From assembly GCA_036741695.1 (NCBI GenBank), contig DAINRU010000020.1:1-40183 (forward strand): 40,183 nucleotides of DNA, read 5' to 3'. Position numbers and translations under genes: made by a program. The stretch is from JAFANK01 sp036741695 (GTDB lineage: Bacteria > Vulcanimicrobiota > Vulcanimicrobiia > Eremiobacterales > Eremiobacteraceae). The notes under the pieces were generated by a model. The model saw only the letters and a program-made list of their open reading frames with translations, did not search any database and was not told the origin of the DNA. Of this stretch, positions 16,699-25,030 are shown piece by piece (the stretch's first letter is position 1; each line of letters opens with the position of its first letter).

Positions 16699-16706
16699 GC
16701 TGCTCG

Positions 16707-17783
16707 ATGATCCGTTCCAGCGGCATTTCGCCTGCCGCGCCGCCACAAGCTGCGGCATCCACTGCTGACCTTCGTCTGCCGCGCCTTCACCATGTGCCGC
16801 GCTCCACGCGAGGCATCCGGCTAGCGCTGCTCGCGTTCGCGCTGCCGGTGAGTGGGCTTGTGGCGCTGTGCATCGGCAGCGTGCCGTTGCCCCTTGATGC
16901 CGTGTGGAGCGCGCTCGCGCATCCCAACTCCGCAGGCGTCGCGCACACGATCGTCTGGGACCTGCGCCTGCCGCGCGTGCTCATCGCCATGGGTGTAGGT
17001 GCGGGTCTCGGTGTCGCGGGCACATTGCTCCAGGCGCTTTTCCGCAACCCGCTGGTCGACCCGTATATCACTGGCGTGTCGGCAGGCGCCGCGCTTGCAG
17101 CCGTTGCCGGCTTCACGCTCGGGCTCGCCTTCGCGTTCATCCCCGCGCTGGCGTTCGCCGGAGGTTTGGGCTGCGCGCTCATCGTGGCTGCGATCGGCGC
17201 AGGGGATTCGGCGTCGGGCAACCTGCGGCTCGTCCTCGCCGGGGTGGCCATCTCGGCTCTGGCCAGCGCCGTCGTGACGTTGATCCTGCTCCAACACGGC
17301 ACGGGCTCGAGTCTCGGCATCCTCGCCTGGCTCGCCGGCGGCATCAACGGCCGCGGTTGGAGCGATCTTGGACCAATGGCATCGTATCTCGGCGTCGGCT
17401 GCGCTCTCGCCTTCGCGCAGGTCCATACCGTCAATCTGCTCCGCCTCGGGCACGCCGCCGCACAGGGCTTTGGGTTGCGCATGAACAGCTCTCGTTTGAA
17501 GATTTTGGCGACCGCATCACTCATCACAGCGGCTTGCGTCGCGGTGAGCGGCGTCGTCGGCTTCGTCGGCCTCATGGTGCCGCATGTCGTCCGGCGTCTT
17601 GTGTCGGGTGACGCGCGCTGGCTGCTCGCGGGAAGCGCGCTTGGCGGGGCCATCGTCGTCGTCGTGGCCGATCTGCTGGCGCGGACCGTCATGCAGCCGG
17701 CGGAAGTCCCACTCGGCGTGTTGCTGGCGTTTGTCGGCGTGCCGTTCTTCGTGATTCTGGCGCGCCGGCCGGTGGAGCTGTAG
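16707..17783 (+). CDS. btuC: vitamin B12 ABC transporter permease, BtuC-like (FecCD family)
   Basis: 358 residues with about ten hydrophobic segments. Forms the inner-membrane channel for cobalamin. Family features: LRLPRVLIAMGVGAGLGVAGTLLQ near the first third, then NPLVDPYITGVSAGAALA, and near the end VSGVVGFVGLMVPHVVRRLV and PAEVPLGVLLAFVGVPFFVILARR (given as separate pieces of the conserved tail). The FecCD family also includes siderophore permeases; the B12 riboswitch and neighbours decide the substrate. ATG 16707 has AGAGGTGG eight bases upstream, inside the regulatory hairpin. The N-terminal ~35 residues are an Ala/Pro-rich extension before the first helix. The ATPase gene follows after three bases. 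Confidence 0.92.
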   Translation: MIRSSGISPAAPPQAAASTADLRLPRLHHVPRSTRGIRLALLAFALPVSGLVALCIGSVPLPLDAVWSALAHPNSAGVAHTIVWDLRLPRVLIAMGVGAGLGVAGTLLQALFRNPLVDPYITGVSAGAALAAVAGFTLGLAFAFIPALAFAGGLGCALIVAAIGAGDSASGNLRLVLAGVAISALASAVVTLILLQHGTGSSLGILAWLAGGINGRGWSDLGPMASYLGVGCALAFAQVHTVNLLRLGHAAAQGFGLRMNSSRLKILATASLITAACVAVSGVVGFVGLMVPHVVRRLVSGDARWLLAGSALGGAIVVVVADLLARTVMQPAEVPLGVLLAFVGVPFFVILARRPVEL

Positions 17784-17786
17784 ACG

Positions 17787-18518
17787 ATGCAGGTGATGCG
17801 CGCTGAAGGGTTAGCGGTCAGCTACGGCGCCCGGCGGGTCTTCGCCGGGCTTGATCTCACGATATCCACCGGCCGCTTGGTCGCGCTCGTCGGACCCAAT
17901 GGCGGCGGCAAGTCCTCGCTCTTGCGGGTGCTCGCCGGAACGCAGCGCCCCTCCGCCGGACGAGTCATCCGGTCTGGCAGTGTGGCGCTCATCGCGCCAT
18001 CGGGCGACCCTCCGGGCGATCTCACCCCATTCGACCTCGCCGGCTACGGTCTCGCCGCGCGAAAAAAATTCTGGCAATGGTGGCTGCGGCACGACGAGCA
18101 GCAGCGTATACGCGAGGCGCTGGACCGTTGTAACCTCGCCGATCGTGCCGACGACCCGGTCGCTACTTTGAGCGCGGGCGAGGTGCAGCGGGCTTGGATC
18201 GCCGCAGCGCTCGCGACCGCGCCGGACATACTGCTCGTGGACGAGCCCACCTCGCATCTCGATCTGCGCTATCAAGTGGAGATGCTGCAGATGCTCGCAG
18301 CGCTCGCGCGCATACGTGTCTCGGTCGTGGCGGCGATCCACGATCTTACCCTCGCCGCTCGCTTCGCGGATGACATGGCGCTCATCGCCAACGGCCGGCT
18401 GCAGACGGGGCCGCCCGACGAGATCCTCGAGCCTGGGGCGCTCTCCGCCGCGTTCGGCACGCCGGTCTCCACCCACCGCCATCCCACAGGCGGCTACCTC
18501 ATCTGTCTGCCGCAATGA
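17787..18518 (+). CDS. btuD: vitamin B12 ABC transporter ATPase, BtuD-like
   Basis: 243 residues, the usual length. Drives the BtuC channel by ATP hydrolysis. Walker A is GPNGGGKSS (Lys42), the signature is LSAGEVQRAW, Walker B is ILLVDEPTSHLD, and the switch His is in AIHDLTLAARF. The usual D-loop Ser-His-Leu-Asp is intact. The stop overlaps the receptor start as ATGA, so translation is coupled. Confidence 0.93.
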   Translation: MQVMRAEGLAVSYGARRVFAGLDLTISTGRLVALVGPNGGGKSSLLRVLAGTQRPSAGRVIRSGSVALIAPSGDPPGDLTPFDLAGYGLAARKKFWQWWLRHDEQQRIREALDRCNLADRADDPVATLSAGEVQRAWIAAALATAPDILLVDEPTSHLDLRYQVEMLQMLAALARIRVSVVAAIHDLTLAARFADDMALIANGRLQTGPPDEILEPGALSAAFGTPVSTHRHPTGGYLICLPQ

Positions 18519-20590
18519 GCACGAGAAGAAGGGAAACACACGTGGGCCCAGCGTTCGTCCTTGCCGCGGCGGTCGCGCTCGTTTTGCATGCAGGCCCGGT
18601 TCGCGCAGACGAAGCCACGTCTCCAACTCCGGCTGCGACGGCTGTGACCAGCACTTCGCCGGGTCCATCTCCTTCCGCGAGCGCCTCAGCGAGCGCGCTT
18701 GCCACGCCGAAGGCGCTCGGCGCGGTCGTCGTCACCGCGCAGCGCCACCCCACGCCGATCGACGCGACCTCCCGGCAGACGTATGTCATCTCGTCAGGTG
18801 ACCTCGAACGGCTTGGTGCGCTGACGGCTGCTGATGCTTTGCGATTCGTGCCGGGAACGGTCGTGCAGCAATATGGCGGCTACGGCTCGCTTGCGACCGT
18901 GGCGCTGCGCGGCGCGAGCTCCTCGCAGACGCTCGTGCTCATCAACGGTCAACCCGCCAATGAGTCGGACACAGGCGTCTTCGATTTCTCATCGCTCCCG
19001 GTGAACGTCATCGATCGCATCGAGATCGTGCAAGGCGGCTCGTCGACGCTCTACGGCAGCGCGGCGATGGGCGGCGTCATCAACATCATCACCAAACAGC
19101 CGGTGAGCGCCGGCAATCTCAGTCTCTATGCCCAGGTGGGCTATCAGGGCACGTTCACGCGGGGGATGGGAGCGACGTTCGGGGGACCGGATATGCTGGC
19201 TCGCGTCGACCTACAGGCCATATCCGCAAACGGCGCGTTCGAGTACCCGGCATTCGGCGAGCTCTATCCCGGAGGCACACGCACGAACAGCGATGCCAAA
19301 AACTCTGACGCCGGGCTCGCGCTAGCCGGGCATCTCGGGATTGTGCTCGTCAACGCGTCGTTCCATAACGACACGTCGGCGGTCGGCATTCCGGGAAGCG
19401 TCGCGCCGAACGCCGACTACACGAGCGATTTCGCACAGCAGCAGCGCATCTATCAGCGCATGAATCTGGATTTCGATCTCCCTCTGAGCCACGGCGACGT
19501 CGACGTGCAAGTAGCGAGCTTCGGACGGCGGCTGCATTTCTTCGACACGTCGCTCGTGTACCCAAACGGAACACCCGCGTTCCCGTACGATAACCAAGCC
19601 AACGGTGATACGCGCTCGGCATCGTTACGCACGACGTACGATCTCGGCCGCAGCAACGTCATGACGGCGGGCTACGATACCAGCGGCTCGGACGTCACCT
19701 TCGATCAAGCCTACGTCCCCCCGGATTCACCTGTGCCCAAGCCCTGCGAAGGCGCCACGAATTTCGATTCGTGCACTGCGCAAGACGCCTCGAGCGCCTG
19801 GTACGTCCAAGACGAGATGCATGCGCCGAACTCGCCCCTGACCCTGGATCTGGGCGCTCGCGATCAACGCTCGCAAGGGACAAATCCCGTGACCGTGCCC
19901 TCGCTCGGTGCTGTGATCCGCTTGTCGGGCGGGGTCGACGCGCTTGCCAACTACGCTCGCGCCTTTCGCACGCCAGACCTCGATGAGCGCTACTATCCCG
20001 GCTACGGCTCACCTGTGCTGCAGCCGGAGTACGGGGCGACCTTCGACATCGGCATGCGCTGTCACAGCGGCCGCAGTGACTGCACCGTGTCGTATTTCGG
20101 GCAAGACACGAGCAACCTCATCATCAACGTCCCGATCGACGCCTTCGGCGACGTGAAGCCATTCAACGTGAGCCGGGCGCTGGTGCGCGGCATCGAATCA
20201 AGCATCGACACGAAGATCGGGATGTTCGCGCACGCCTACGTGGCGTACACTGACTTCATCCGCGCCGCGGATCTGAGTCCGGCGACCACAGGACCTATCA
20301 GGCTGCTCTACCGGCCGACGTCGACCGCAGCCTTGGGGCTGTGGGTCGGCCGCGGCACCTGGACGTACGGCGTGGATTCGACATATGTCGGACGCCGCTA
20401 CGCGGACGAGCAGAACCTCCAGGTGCTGACGCCCTATCTCGTCACCGGCGTGCAAGTGCGCAAGGCTATCTCGCGCCACTTGGCGCTGACCGTGCGTGCC
20501 CAAAACCTTAGCAACAACCACAACGCAGAGGACGTGCTCGGGTACCCTGTCGTCGGTTCGGCGTTCTCCGTGCGGCTCTCCACGCGATAG
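18515..20590 (+). CDS. btuB: TonB-dependent outer-membrane receptor, BtuB-like
   Basis: 691 residues. Brings cobalamin across the outer membrane using TonB energy. A signal peptide (VGPAFVLAAAVALVLHAGPVRA) is followed by a Ser/Pro/Ala-rich linker. A TonB-box-like GAVVVTAQR comes next, recalling the VVTA of E. coli BtuB. The plug domain (about 85-200) includes RFVPGTVVQQYGGYGS, VALRGASSSQTLVLING and IEIVQGGSSTLYGSAAMGGVINIIT (quoted by parts). The rest is a beta-barrel rich in alternating strands, and the chain ends in FSVRLSTR, not the usual terminal Phe. Gene order after btuCD and the riboswitch make cobalamin the likely ligand. It proves the organism has an outer membrane. Confidence 0.9.
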   Translation: MSTRRRETHVGPAFVLAAAVALVLHAGPVRADEATSPTPAATAVTSTSPGPSPSASASASALATPKALGAVVVTAQRHPTPIDATSRQTYVISSGDLERLGALTAADALRFVPGTVVQQYGGYGSLATVALRGASSSQTLVLINGQPANESDTGVFDFSSLPVNVIDRIEIVQGGSSTLYGSAAMGGVINIITKQPVSAGNLSLYAQVGYQGTFTRGMGATFGGPDMLARVDLQAISANGAFEYPAFGELYPGGTRTNSDAKNSDAGLALAGHLGIVLVNASFHNDTSAVGIPGSVAPNADYTSDFAQQQRIYQRMNLDFDLPLSHGDVDVQVASFGRRLHFFDTSLVYPNGTPAFPYDNQANGDTRSASLRTTYDLGRSNVMTAGYDTSGSDVTFDQAYVPPDSPVPKPCEGATNFDSCTAQDASSAWYVQDEMHAPNSPLTLDLGARDQRSQGTNPVTVPSLGAVIRLSGGVDALANYARAFRTPDLDERYYPGYGSPVLQPEYGATFDIGMRCHSGRSDCTVSYFGQDTSNLIINVPIDAFGDVKPFNVSRALVRGIESSIDTKIGMFAHAYVAYTDFIRAADLSPATTGPIRLLYRPTSTAALGLWVGRGTWTYGVDSTYVGRRYADEQNLQVLTPYLVTGVQVRKAISRHLALTVRAQNLSNNHNAEDVLGYPVVGSAFSVRLSTR

Positions 20591-21468
20591 TGCGACGTAC
20601 CGAGCACGGGCGGCGCAGCGGCGTCGCGTTGTGGGCCGTGACCGCGGCGCTCTGCGCCGCGTGCGGACAGCATGATGGTGCGGGCCCCCGCCCGCTGCCG
20701 TCGATATCGGGGGCGCGCGGCGCGCGAATCGTCACCCTAGCGCCATCGCTGACCGAGATCGTCTACGCCATCGGCTGCGGGGACATGCTCGTCGCAGACA
20801 CGAGCTACGATGACTATCCTGCGGCAGCGCGACGTGTGCCGCACGTCGCCGATCTCGTGAACGTCGATCTCGAGCGCTTGAGCGCACTGCGCCCGACCGA
20901 AGTCCTCGCGCTCCACGATGAAGAGCGCGAAGCGGCTCCGATCGGCGCACGCCTGCATGTCACCGTGAGGTATCTCCCCAATCGGAACCTTGACGACCTG
21001 TTCGTCGATATCGCAGACGTCGGCAGGGCATGCGGGATGCCGGCCGCCGCCGCTGGGCTCGCGCGCTCGCTGCAGGCGCGCATCGCCGCGGTCGCGCGTA
21101 CGGCGTCACGGTACCGCGACCGCCCGAGCGTGTTCTTCCTCTTGGACTTACCTGGTTTCACCGCCGGTTCGCGCAGCTTTATCGACGACCTCATCCGGCT
21201 GGCGGGTGGGCGCAACACTGCAGGCGGCATCGCCCAAGCATACCCGGACGTGAGCACCGAGGCGCTGCTGACCATGGATCCGCAGGTGCTCGTCGTCGCT
21301 CGCGATGCCGACTTCGGTCCGACGGTGCAAGCGTCGGAGCCATGGCGCAGCATACGGGCCGTGCGCGACGGACGCATCGTGCGGCCGCCGTCTGATGACA
21401 TCATCGAGCGCAACGGCCCACGAGTCGTCGAAGGCCTCGAATGGCTCGTGAAAGCAATCCATCAATAG
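20590..21468 (+). CDS. btuF: vitamin B12 ABC transporter substrate-binding protein, BtuF-like
   Basis: 292 residues from GTG 20590, whose G is the last base of the receptor stop (TAGTG). A signal sequence ends at ALCAACGQ, which may be a lipobox (Cys near residue 26), so the protein could be lipid-anchored. The periplasmic-binding fold of the BtuF/FhuD type is clear: RIVTLAPSLTEIVYAIGCGD, VADTSYDDYPAAARRVPHV, LNVDLERLSALRPTEVLAL-like, GGRNTAG and DPQVLVVA, ending with a dimer-like helix. Tyr and Asp in TSYDDYP match the usual cobalamin-binding loop. It completes the uptake set: receptor, binding protein, permease and ATPase. Confidence 0.9.
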   Translation: MRRTEHGRRSGVALWAVTAALCAACGQHDGAGPRPLPSISGARGARIVTLAPSLTEIVYAIGCGDMLVADTSYDDYPAAARRVPHVADLVNVDLERLSALRPTEVLALHDEEREAAPIGARLHVTVRYLPNRNLDDLFVDIADVGRACGMPAAAAGLARSLQARIAAVARTASRYRDRPSVFFLLDLPGFTAGSRSFIDDLIRLAGGRNTAGGIAQAYPDVSTEALLTMDPQVLVVARDADFGPTVQASEPWRSIRAVRDGRIVRPPSDDIIERNGPRVVEGLEWLVKAIHQ

Positions 21469-21504
21469 AAGCAGGACGTGTATGTCAACCGACGATGAAG
21501 CAAG

Positions 21505-21523
21505 GGACCTTCAGGTCCGTTTT
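21505..21523. terminator. GGACC/GGTCC palindrome, copy 2, acting as terminator
   Basis: GGACCT-TC-AGGTCC (21505-21518) followed by GTTTT on the plus strand, 36 bases after the btuF stop. The stop codon of the convergent small gene lies inside the palindrome. Same core as the copies at 6380 and 40111. Confidence 0.65.
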
Positions 21524-21840
21524 GGCAGATGGCTGCCGCGCTTGCCGTGCTTGCGGGGGCCTTCCGGGGTCGAGGCTTCGTGAACGTCGAGATCATTCAA
21601 GCGGAAGAAGACGATTTGCGTCCCTTCAGCGAATCCGACTTTCACGAGCGGGTTTTCGCGGGGGGCCGACGGCACGATGGCATGGACGCGGCCTGTCCTG
21701 CCTATGAAGCGACGGTGGCGCTCGGTGAAATAGGCGGGTTCGGGCTGCGAGTCTCGCACCGCAACCGACCTGCCGACGAGCACGCCTGGTCGCGGAGCGC
21801 CGCGCTCGCCACCGGGAGTCGACGATGTGTCCGAGTCCAT
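21511..21840 (-). CDS. small basic protein of unknown function
   Basis: 109 residues from ATG 21840; an ATG at 21891 would add 17 residues. No named family is recognised. The core (FTERHRRFIGRTGRVHAI, then ENPLVKVGFAEGTQIVFFRL) looks like a small beta-barrel, SH3/KOW-like, with a Gly-rich turn. The N-terminus (about 1-30) and C-terminal ~25 residues are rich in Pro, Gly, Lys and Arg and likely unstructured. It was preferred over the overlapping plus-strand frames because its amino-acid pattern is protein-like and its stop sits in the terminator palindrome. Its start overlaps the 5' end of the divergent membrane-protein gene, so the two may compete for or share a promoter. Confidence 0.5.
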   Translation of the reverse strand: MDSDTSSTPGGERGAPRPGVLVGRSVAVRDSQPEPAYFTERHRRFIGRTGRVHAIVPSAPRENPLVKVGFAEGTQIVFFRLNDLDVHEASTPEGPRKHGKRGSHLPKRT

Positions 21841-21856
21841 GACGAAAGGTTCGGGT

Positions 21857-22432
21857 GTGGCCCAGGGTGCCACCTTGAGCGATAGCGCCATCGGCTGCGT
21901 CTATCGCAGCGACGATGCGCTCGATGCCGCCACGGAACAGCTGCTCGGCCTCGGGCTGACCGCCGACACGCTGCACGTGGGCGCGTCAGACGCCGGGCGT
22001 GCGCAGACCGTAGCATTGCGCACCGGCATCCGCGCCGACGTCGAGCCGGAAGATCCACTGCGCGCTCTCGTCGACGTCGCGACGGAAGGCACCGCGCGTG
22101 CCGCCGTCGATCGCGCCGGCGTTGCAGGCGCGATCATCGGGGCAGTTGCCGGTCTAGGCCTCAGCTTCACCAAAGTTGGGTCCGCGATCCCGGTCATGCA
22201 CGGCGCTCTTGTCGTCGCCAACATGGGTCTGTACTTCGTGCTCGGGGCGATCGTGGGCTCCGTGTTGGGCGCAGCGCTGACCCCGCAGCCATCGACGCAC
22301 GTGGGATTTCGTCTCATCGACGGCATGCAAGAGGGCAACTATGCGCTCATCGTTGTGGCGCCCCGCGAACGTCACGACGAGCTACAGGCCGTGCTCGAAG
22401 CAGCGGGTGGCACCGGGATAACGCGCGTCTAA
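21857..22432 (+). CDS. small membrane protein, general stress protein 17M-like
   Basis: 191 residues from GTG 21857, which has AAAGG seven bases upstream; GTG 21827 and ATG 21839 are longer options. The N-terminal ~50 residues (AIGCVYRSDDALDAATEQLLGLGL) follow the pattern of the GSP17M/YflT family: a strand, a helix pairing residues A and E, and a second strand. Two Gly/Ala-rich hydrophobic helices follow (AGVAGAIIGAVAGLGLSF and MGLYFVLGAIVGSVLGAAL). The C-terminal part is a strand-helix unit (GNYALIVVAPRERHDELQAV). The exact role is unknown; relatives are stress-induced. The stop overlaps the next ATG by one base (TAATG), starting a run of three coupled genes. Confidence 0.65.
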   Translation: MAQGATLSDSAIGCVYRSDDALDAATEQLLGLGLTADTLHVGASDAGRAQTVALRTGIRADVEPEDPLRALVDVATEGTARAAVDRAGVAGAIIGAVAGLGLSFTKVGSAIPVMHGALVVANMGLYFVLGAIVGSVLGAALTPQPSTHVGFRLIDGMQEGNYALIVVAPRERHDELQAVLEAAGGTGITRV

Positions 22433-23184
22433 TGGATGCGATCGATGCGGTGATCCTCGCTGCCGGCCGGCTGCCGCTCCACGAGGCCCAGCGCGTCGGC
22501 GTGGAGATCAAGGCGCTCGTGCGGGTGGGCCGGACGAACGCCCTGGAAACTGTGATCGCGGCGATGCGAGCGTCACGCGCTGTGCGGCGCGTGATCGTCG
22601 TGGGTCCTCGCCAGCTGCACGGATCGGTGGCGGCGGTGGACCTGTGGCTGGATGAAGGTGCAAGCGGCGAGGAAAACGTTCTCGCAGGGCTGGGGGCAGC
22701 GCAGACCCGTCGCGCTATGGTGAGCGCGTCAGACGTTCCATTTGTCCTTGCAGCGCACGTGGATGATTTTCTCGGTCGCGTGCCTGATGACGCAGACTTC
22801 GCATACCCGGTCTACGAACGCGACGAGTTTCTCGCGTCGTACCCGCGCGGACGTTCGAAGTTCGCACGGGTCGGGACGACGGACTACACCGGCGGCAGCC
22901 TCTGCCTCATGACCGTTGCGCTCGCGCTGCGCAATGCAGCGCTCATCCGTCGTGGATTTGCAGCGCGCAAGAGCCAGATAGCGATGGCAGCGCTGCTCGG
23001 GGTGGAGGGGGTCGTGCGCTTCGCGATGGGGAGCCTGGATATCGCCCACGTCGAGCGTCGCATCGGGCACCTCACAGGAGGTCGCGTGGTGGCCGTCCGC
23101 GGCGCGCACCCGGCTCTGGCGATGGACTATGACGACGCGCTCGACATCCAGTATGTCAGGGATCGACCTGGGGCGGGCGCGTGA
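22432..23184 (+). CDS. MobA-like NTP transferase family protein
   Basis: 250 residues. The N-terminal DAVILAAGR and the Rossmann-like start, then VIVVGP, and SASDVPFVLA (the usual metal-binding Asp) mark the nucleotidyltransferase-A fold shared by MobA, CofC and sugar-nucleotide synthetases. The usual G-x-S-x-R-M-G-x-x-K loop is not intact: after LAAGR the sequence runs LPLHEAQRVGVEIKALV, with a Lys that may take the place of the catalytic one. MobA would make the dinucleotide cofactor for some molybdenum enzymes, and a xanthine dehydrogenase-type operon is nearby, but those enzymes often use CTP via MocA. The substrate is therefore open. It overlaps the MFS gene (GTGA). Confidence 0.7.
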   Translation: MDAIDAVILAAGRLPLHEAQRVGVEIKALVRVGRTNALETVIAAMRASRAVRRVIVVGPRQLHGSVAAVDLWLDEGASGEENVLAGLGAAQTRRAMVSASDVPFVLAAHVDDFLGRVPDDADFAYPVYERDEFLASYPRGRSKFARVGTTDYTGGSLCLMTVALALRNAALIRRGFAARKSQIAMAALLGVEGVVRFAMGSLDIAHVERRIGHLTGGRVVAVRGAHPALAMDYDDALDIQYVRDRPGAGA

Positions 23185-24452
23185 AGAAGGACAACCTCGT
23201 CTCGCTCTCCGCGTTCTGGTTCGCCTGGGAATTGCACTGGGGCGCGCTCTTGGGGGCCGCCCTGCAAGGGCAGATAGCGCGCTTCACAACTCCCGACCTT
23301 ATCGGCACCGCCACCGCGGTGCTGCTGGGTGGCGGCGCCGCCTTCTCGATTCTCGCGCAATATGGCTCCGGCAGGCTGTCGGATCGCTCCGGTCGGCGCA
23401 TGCCCTTCATCATCGTGGGGACGTTGCTCGACATCGCCGCGCTCTTCGCTTTTGCGCTTTCTCCATCGTTTCTCGTCGTGGTTGTGACGTTTGCGCTGGT
23501 CCAGATATCGCTCAACGCGGCGTGTGGGCCGTATCAGGCGCTCATGCCCGATCGCGTGGCAATGTCGGCGCGCGGACGCGCGTCGGCGATCATGGGCCTG
23601 TTCCGTCTTGCCGGCACCGCTGCCGGGCTGCTCGCCGCCAGGCTGTTCGTGCATCAGCCAGGCCCGAACGTCACGGCTACGATGTTCACTGGCGGCCTGC
23701 TGAAACTGGCGGTTGTGATCTCCGTGGTCCTGCTGGTCGCGCTCGCGGTGACGATGTTCGGCATCAGCGAACGAGCGCAGCCGCCCCGCGAGCAGCCTCC
23801 CTCCTTCGGCGATTGGCCCGCACGCTCGAGCTTCATCTGGCTCATCGCTTCGCGCGCGGCGGTCAACATGGGGCTGTACCTCATCCTGCCGTTCCTTGCG
23901 TTCTATCTGCGCTTCTCCCAGCACGTGGCGAAGTATCTGGCGACGAGCGTGGATCTGCTGCTCGTGATGACCGTCTGCGCGATCGTCGGGACCGTGCCCG
24001 CCGGCATCGCCGGCGACCGCATGCCGAAGAAAGCCATCTTGTACGGCGCGCTCGTTCTGCTCGCCGCTGGTGCTACAGCACTCAGCGTCATCGCCGCACC
24101 GTCAAAGCTCCTCGCCCTGTCGATCGTGCTCGGTCTGGGCTGGGGCGCATATTATTCGGTTGACTGGGCGCTCGCGTGCATGCTCTTGCCCGAAGGGCGT
24201 GCGGGCGCCCTCATGGCCATCTGGAACATCGGCGCCTCAGCCCCCCAGGTGGTAGCGCCCATCGTTGGCGGACTCATCGTCGATCGCAGCGCAGCGCTGA
24301 CGCACGATCTTGGCTTTGGCTATAGGCTGGTGTTCGCGCTGGTGGCGTTGTTCGTGCTGCTGGGCGCAGGGGGGCTCGCCTTCGTCCGCGAGCCGCGGGC
24401 AGGATTGACGGAAAGCGGCCTAGTAACGGGCCATCGTCCAGATGTGATCTAA
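23181..24452 (+). CDS. MFS transporter
   Basis: 423 residues with about twelve hydrophobic segments. The motif between helices 2 and 3, GSGRLSDRSGRRMPFI, is the major-facilitator signature. GPYQALMPDRVAMSARGRAS, between helices 4 and 5, recalls the sugar-cation symporter (SLC45/sucrose) branch. The second half repeats the pattern weakly at VPAGIAGDRMPKK. The GTG start overlaps the preceding stop. The substrate cannot be told from sequence; a sugar is the likeliest guess. The cytochrome gene follows after 14 bases with its own strong ribosome site. Confidence 0.85.
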   Translation: MKKDNLVSLSAFWFAWELHWGALLGAALQGQIARFTTPDLIGTATAVLLGGGAAFSILAQYGSGRLSDRSGRRMPFIIVGTLLDIAALFAFALSPSFLVVVVTFALVQISLNAACGPYQALMPDRVAMSARGRASAIMGLFRLAGTAAGLLAARLFVHQPGPNVTATMFTGGLLKLAVVISVVLLVALAVTMFGISERAQPPREQPPSFGDWPARSSFIWLIASRAAVNMGLYLILPFLAFYLRFSQHVAKYLATSVDLLLVMTVCAIVGTVPAGIAGDRMPKKAILYGALVLLAAGATALSVIAAPSKLLALSIVLGLGWGAYYSVDWALACMLLPEGRAGALMAIWNIGASAPQVVAPIVGGLIVDRSAALTHDLGFGYRLVFALVALFVLLGAGGLAFVREPRAGLTESGLVTGHRPDVI

Positions 24453-24466
24453 AGGAGACGTGACGC

Positions 24467-24916
24467 GTGAAAAGATTGACGGCTCTGCTCGTTGTGCTCG
24501 TCGCCGTATCGCTTGCGGTGTCCGCGTGTACGAAGGGCCAAGACACCTCGGGTTCGTCCGAGTCCTCGTCGCAAGCCACCGCCGCTGCAAGCGCCGCTGC
24601 GCCGGCCGAGATGGCCAATGCGGTCGCTGCAAAGCTGCCGATCCCGCTCGCGAAGCTGCCGAGCCAGGCCGTCGCCGCCGGCAACGCCTCCGGGGGAGCA
24701 CAGGTCTTCGCCGCGCAGTGCGCGAGCTGCCACGGGGAAGGCGGGAAGAACGGCTCGGTTGGGCCGACGCTCGCCGGTGCCGGGCTCAAGGCCGGGCAGG
24801 TGGCTTACATGGTCCGTCACCCGCAAGGCGTAGACAAGACCTCGAGCATGCCTCCCCTGCCGCTGACCGACAAGCAGGTGGCAGACGTCGCCGCTTACGT
24901 CGCATCGCTGAAGTAG
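24467..24916 (+). CDS. lipoprotein c-type cytochrome
   Basis: 149 residues from a GTG with AAAGGAG nine bases upstream. The signal peptide ends in a lipobox, VSAC (Cys21), so the protein is lipid-anchored and exposed in the periplasm. A Ser/Ala-rich linker runs to about residue 50. The heme is attached by CASCH (Cys85, Cys88, His89) and the likely sixth ligand is Met128 in SMPPLP. The ~80-residue domain is a class I cytochrome c ending in DVAAYVASLK. It is likely an electron carrier to a terminal oxidase or dehydrogenase not seen here. A strong hairpin follows. Confidence 0.92.
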   Translation: MKRLTALLVVLVAVSLAVSACTKGQDTSGSSESSSQATAAASAAAPAEMANAVAAKLPIPLAKLPSQAVAAGNASGGAQVFAAQCASCHGEGGKNGSVGPTLAGAGLKAGQVAYMVRHPQGVDKTSSMPPLPLTDKQVADVAAYVASLK

Positions 24917-24939
24917 CTTAACGCGAGGACTCAGGCGAT

Positions 24940-24978
24940 GGGCGCCGCGGCCGAACACGGCCGGCGCCCTTCGCTTTT
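24940..24978 (+). terminator. rho-independent terminator after the cytochrome c gene
   Basis: GGGCGCC (24940-24946) pairs with GGCGCCC (24963-24969), with CGGCCG on both sides of an AACA loop, followed by TTCGCTTTT. It separates the cytochrome gene from the photolyase gene. Confidence 0.8.
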
Positions 24979-25030
24979 CACGCGAGAGGCCGCAGCCTTC
25001 GCCGCACCTAAGCGGTAGAACATCCGACAC

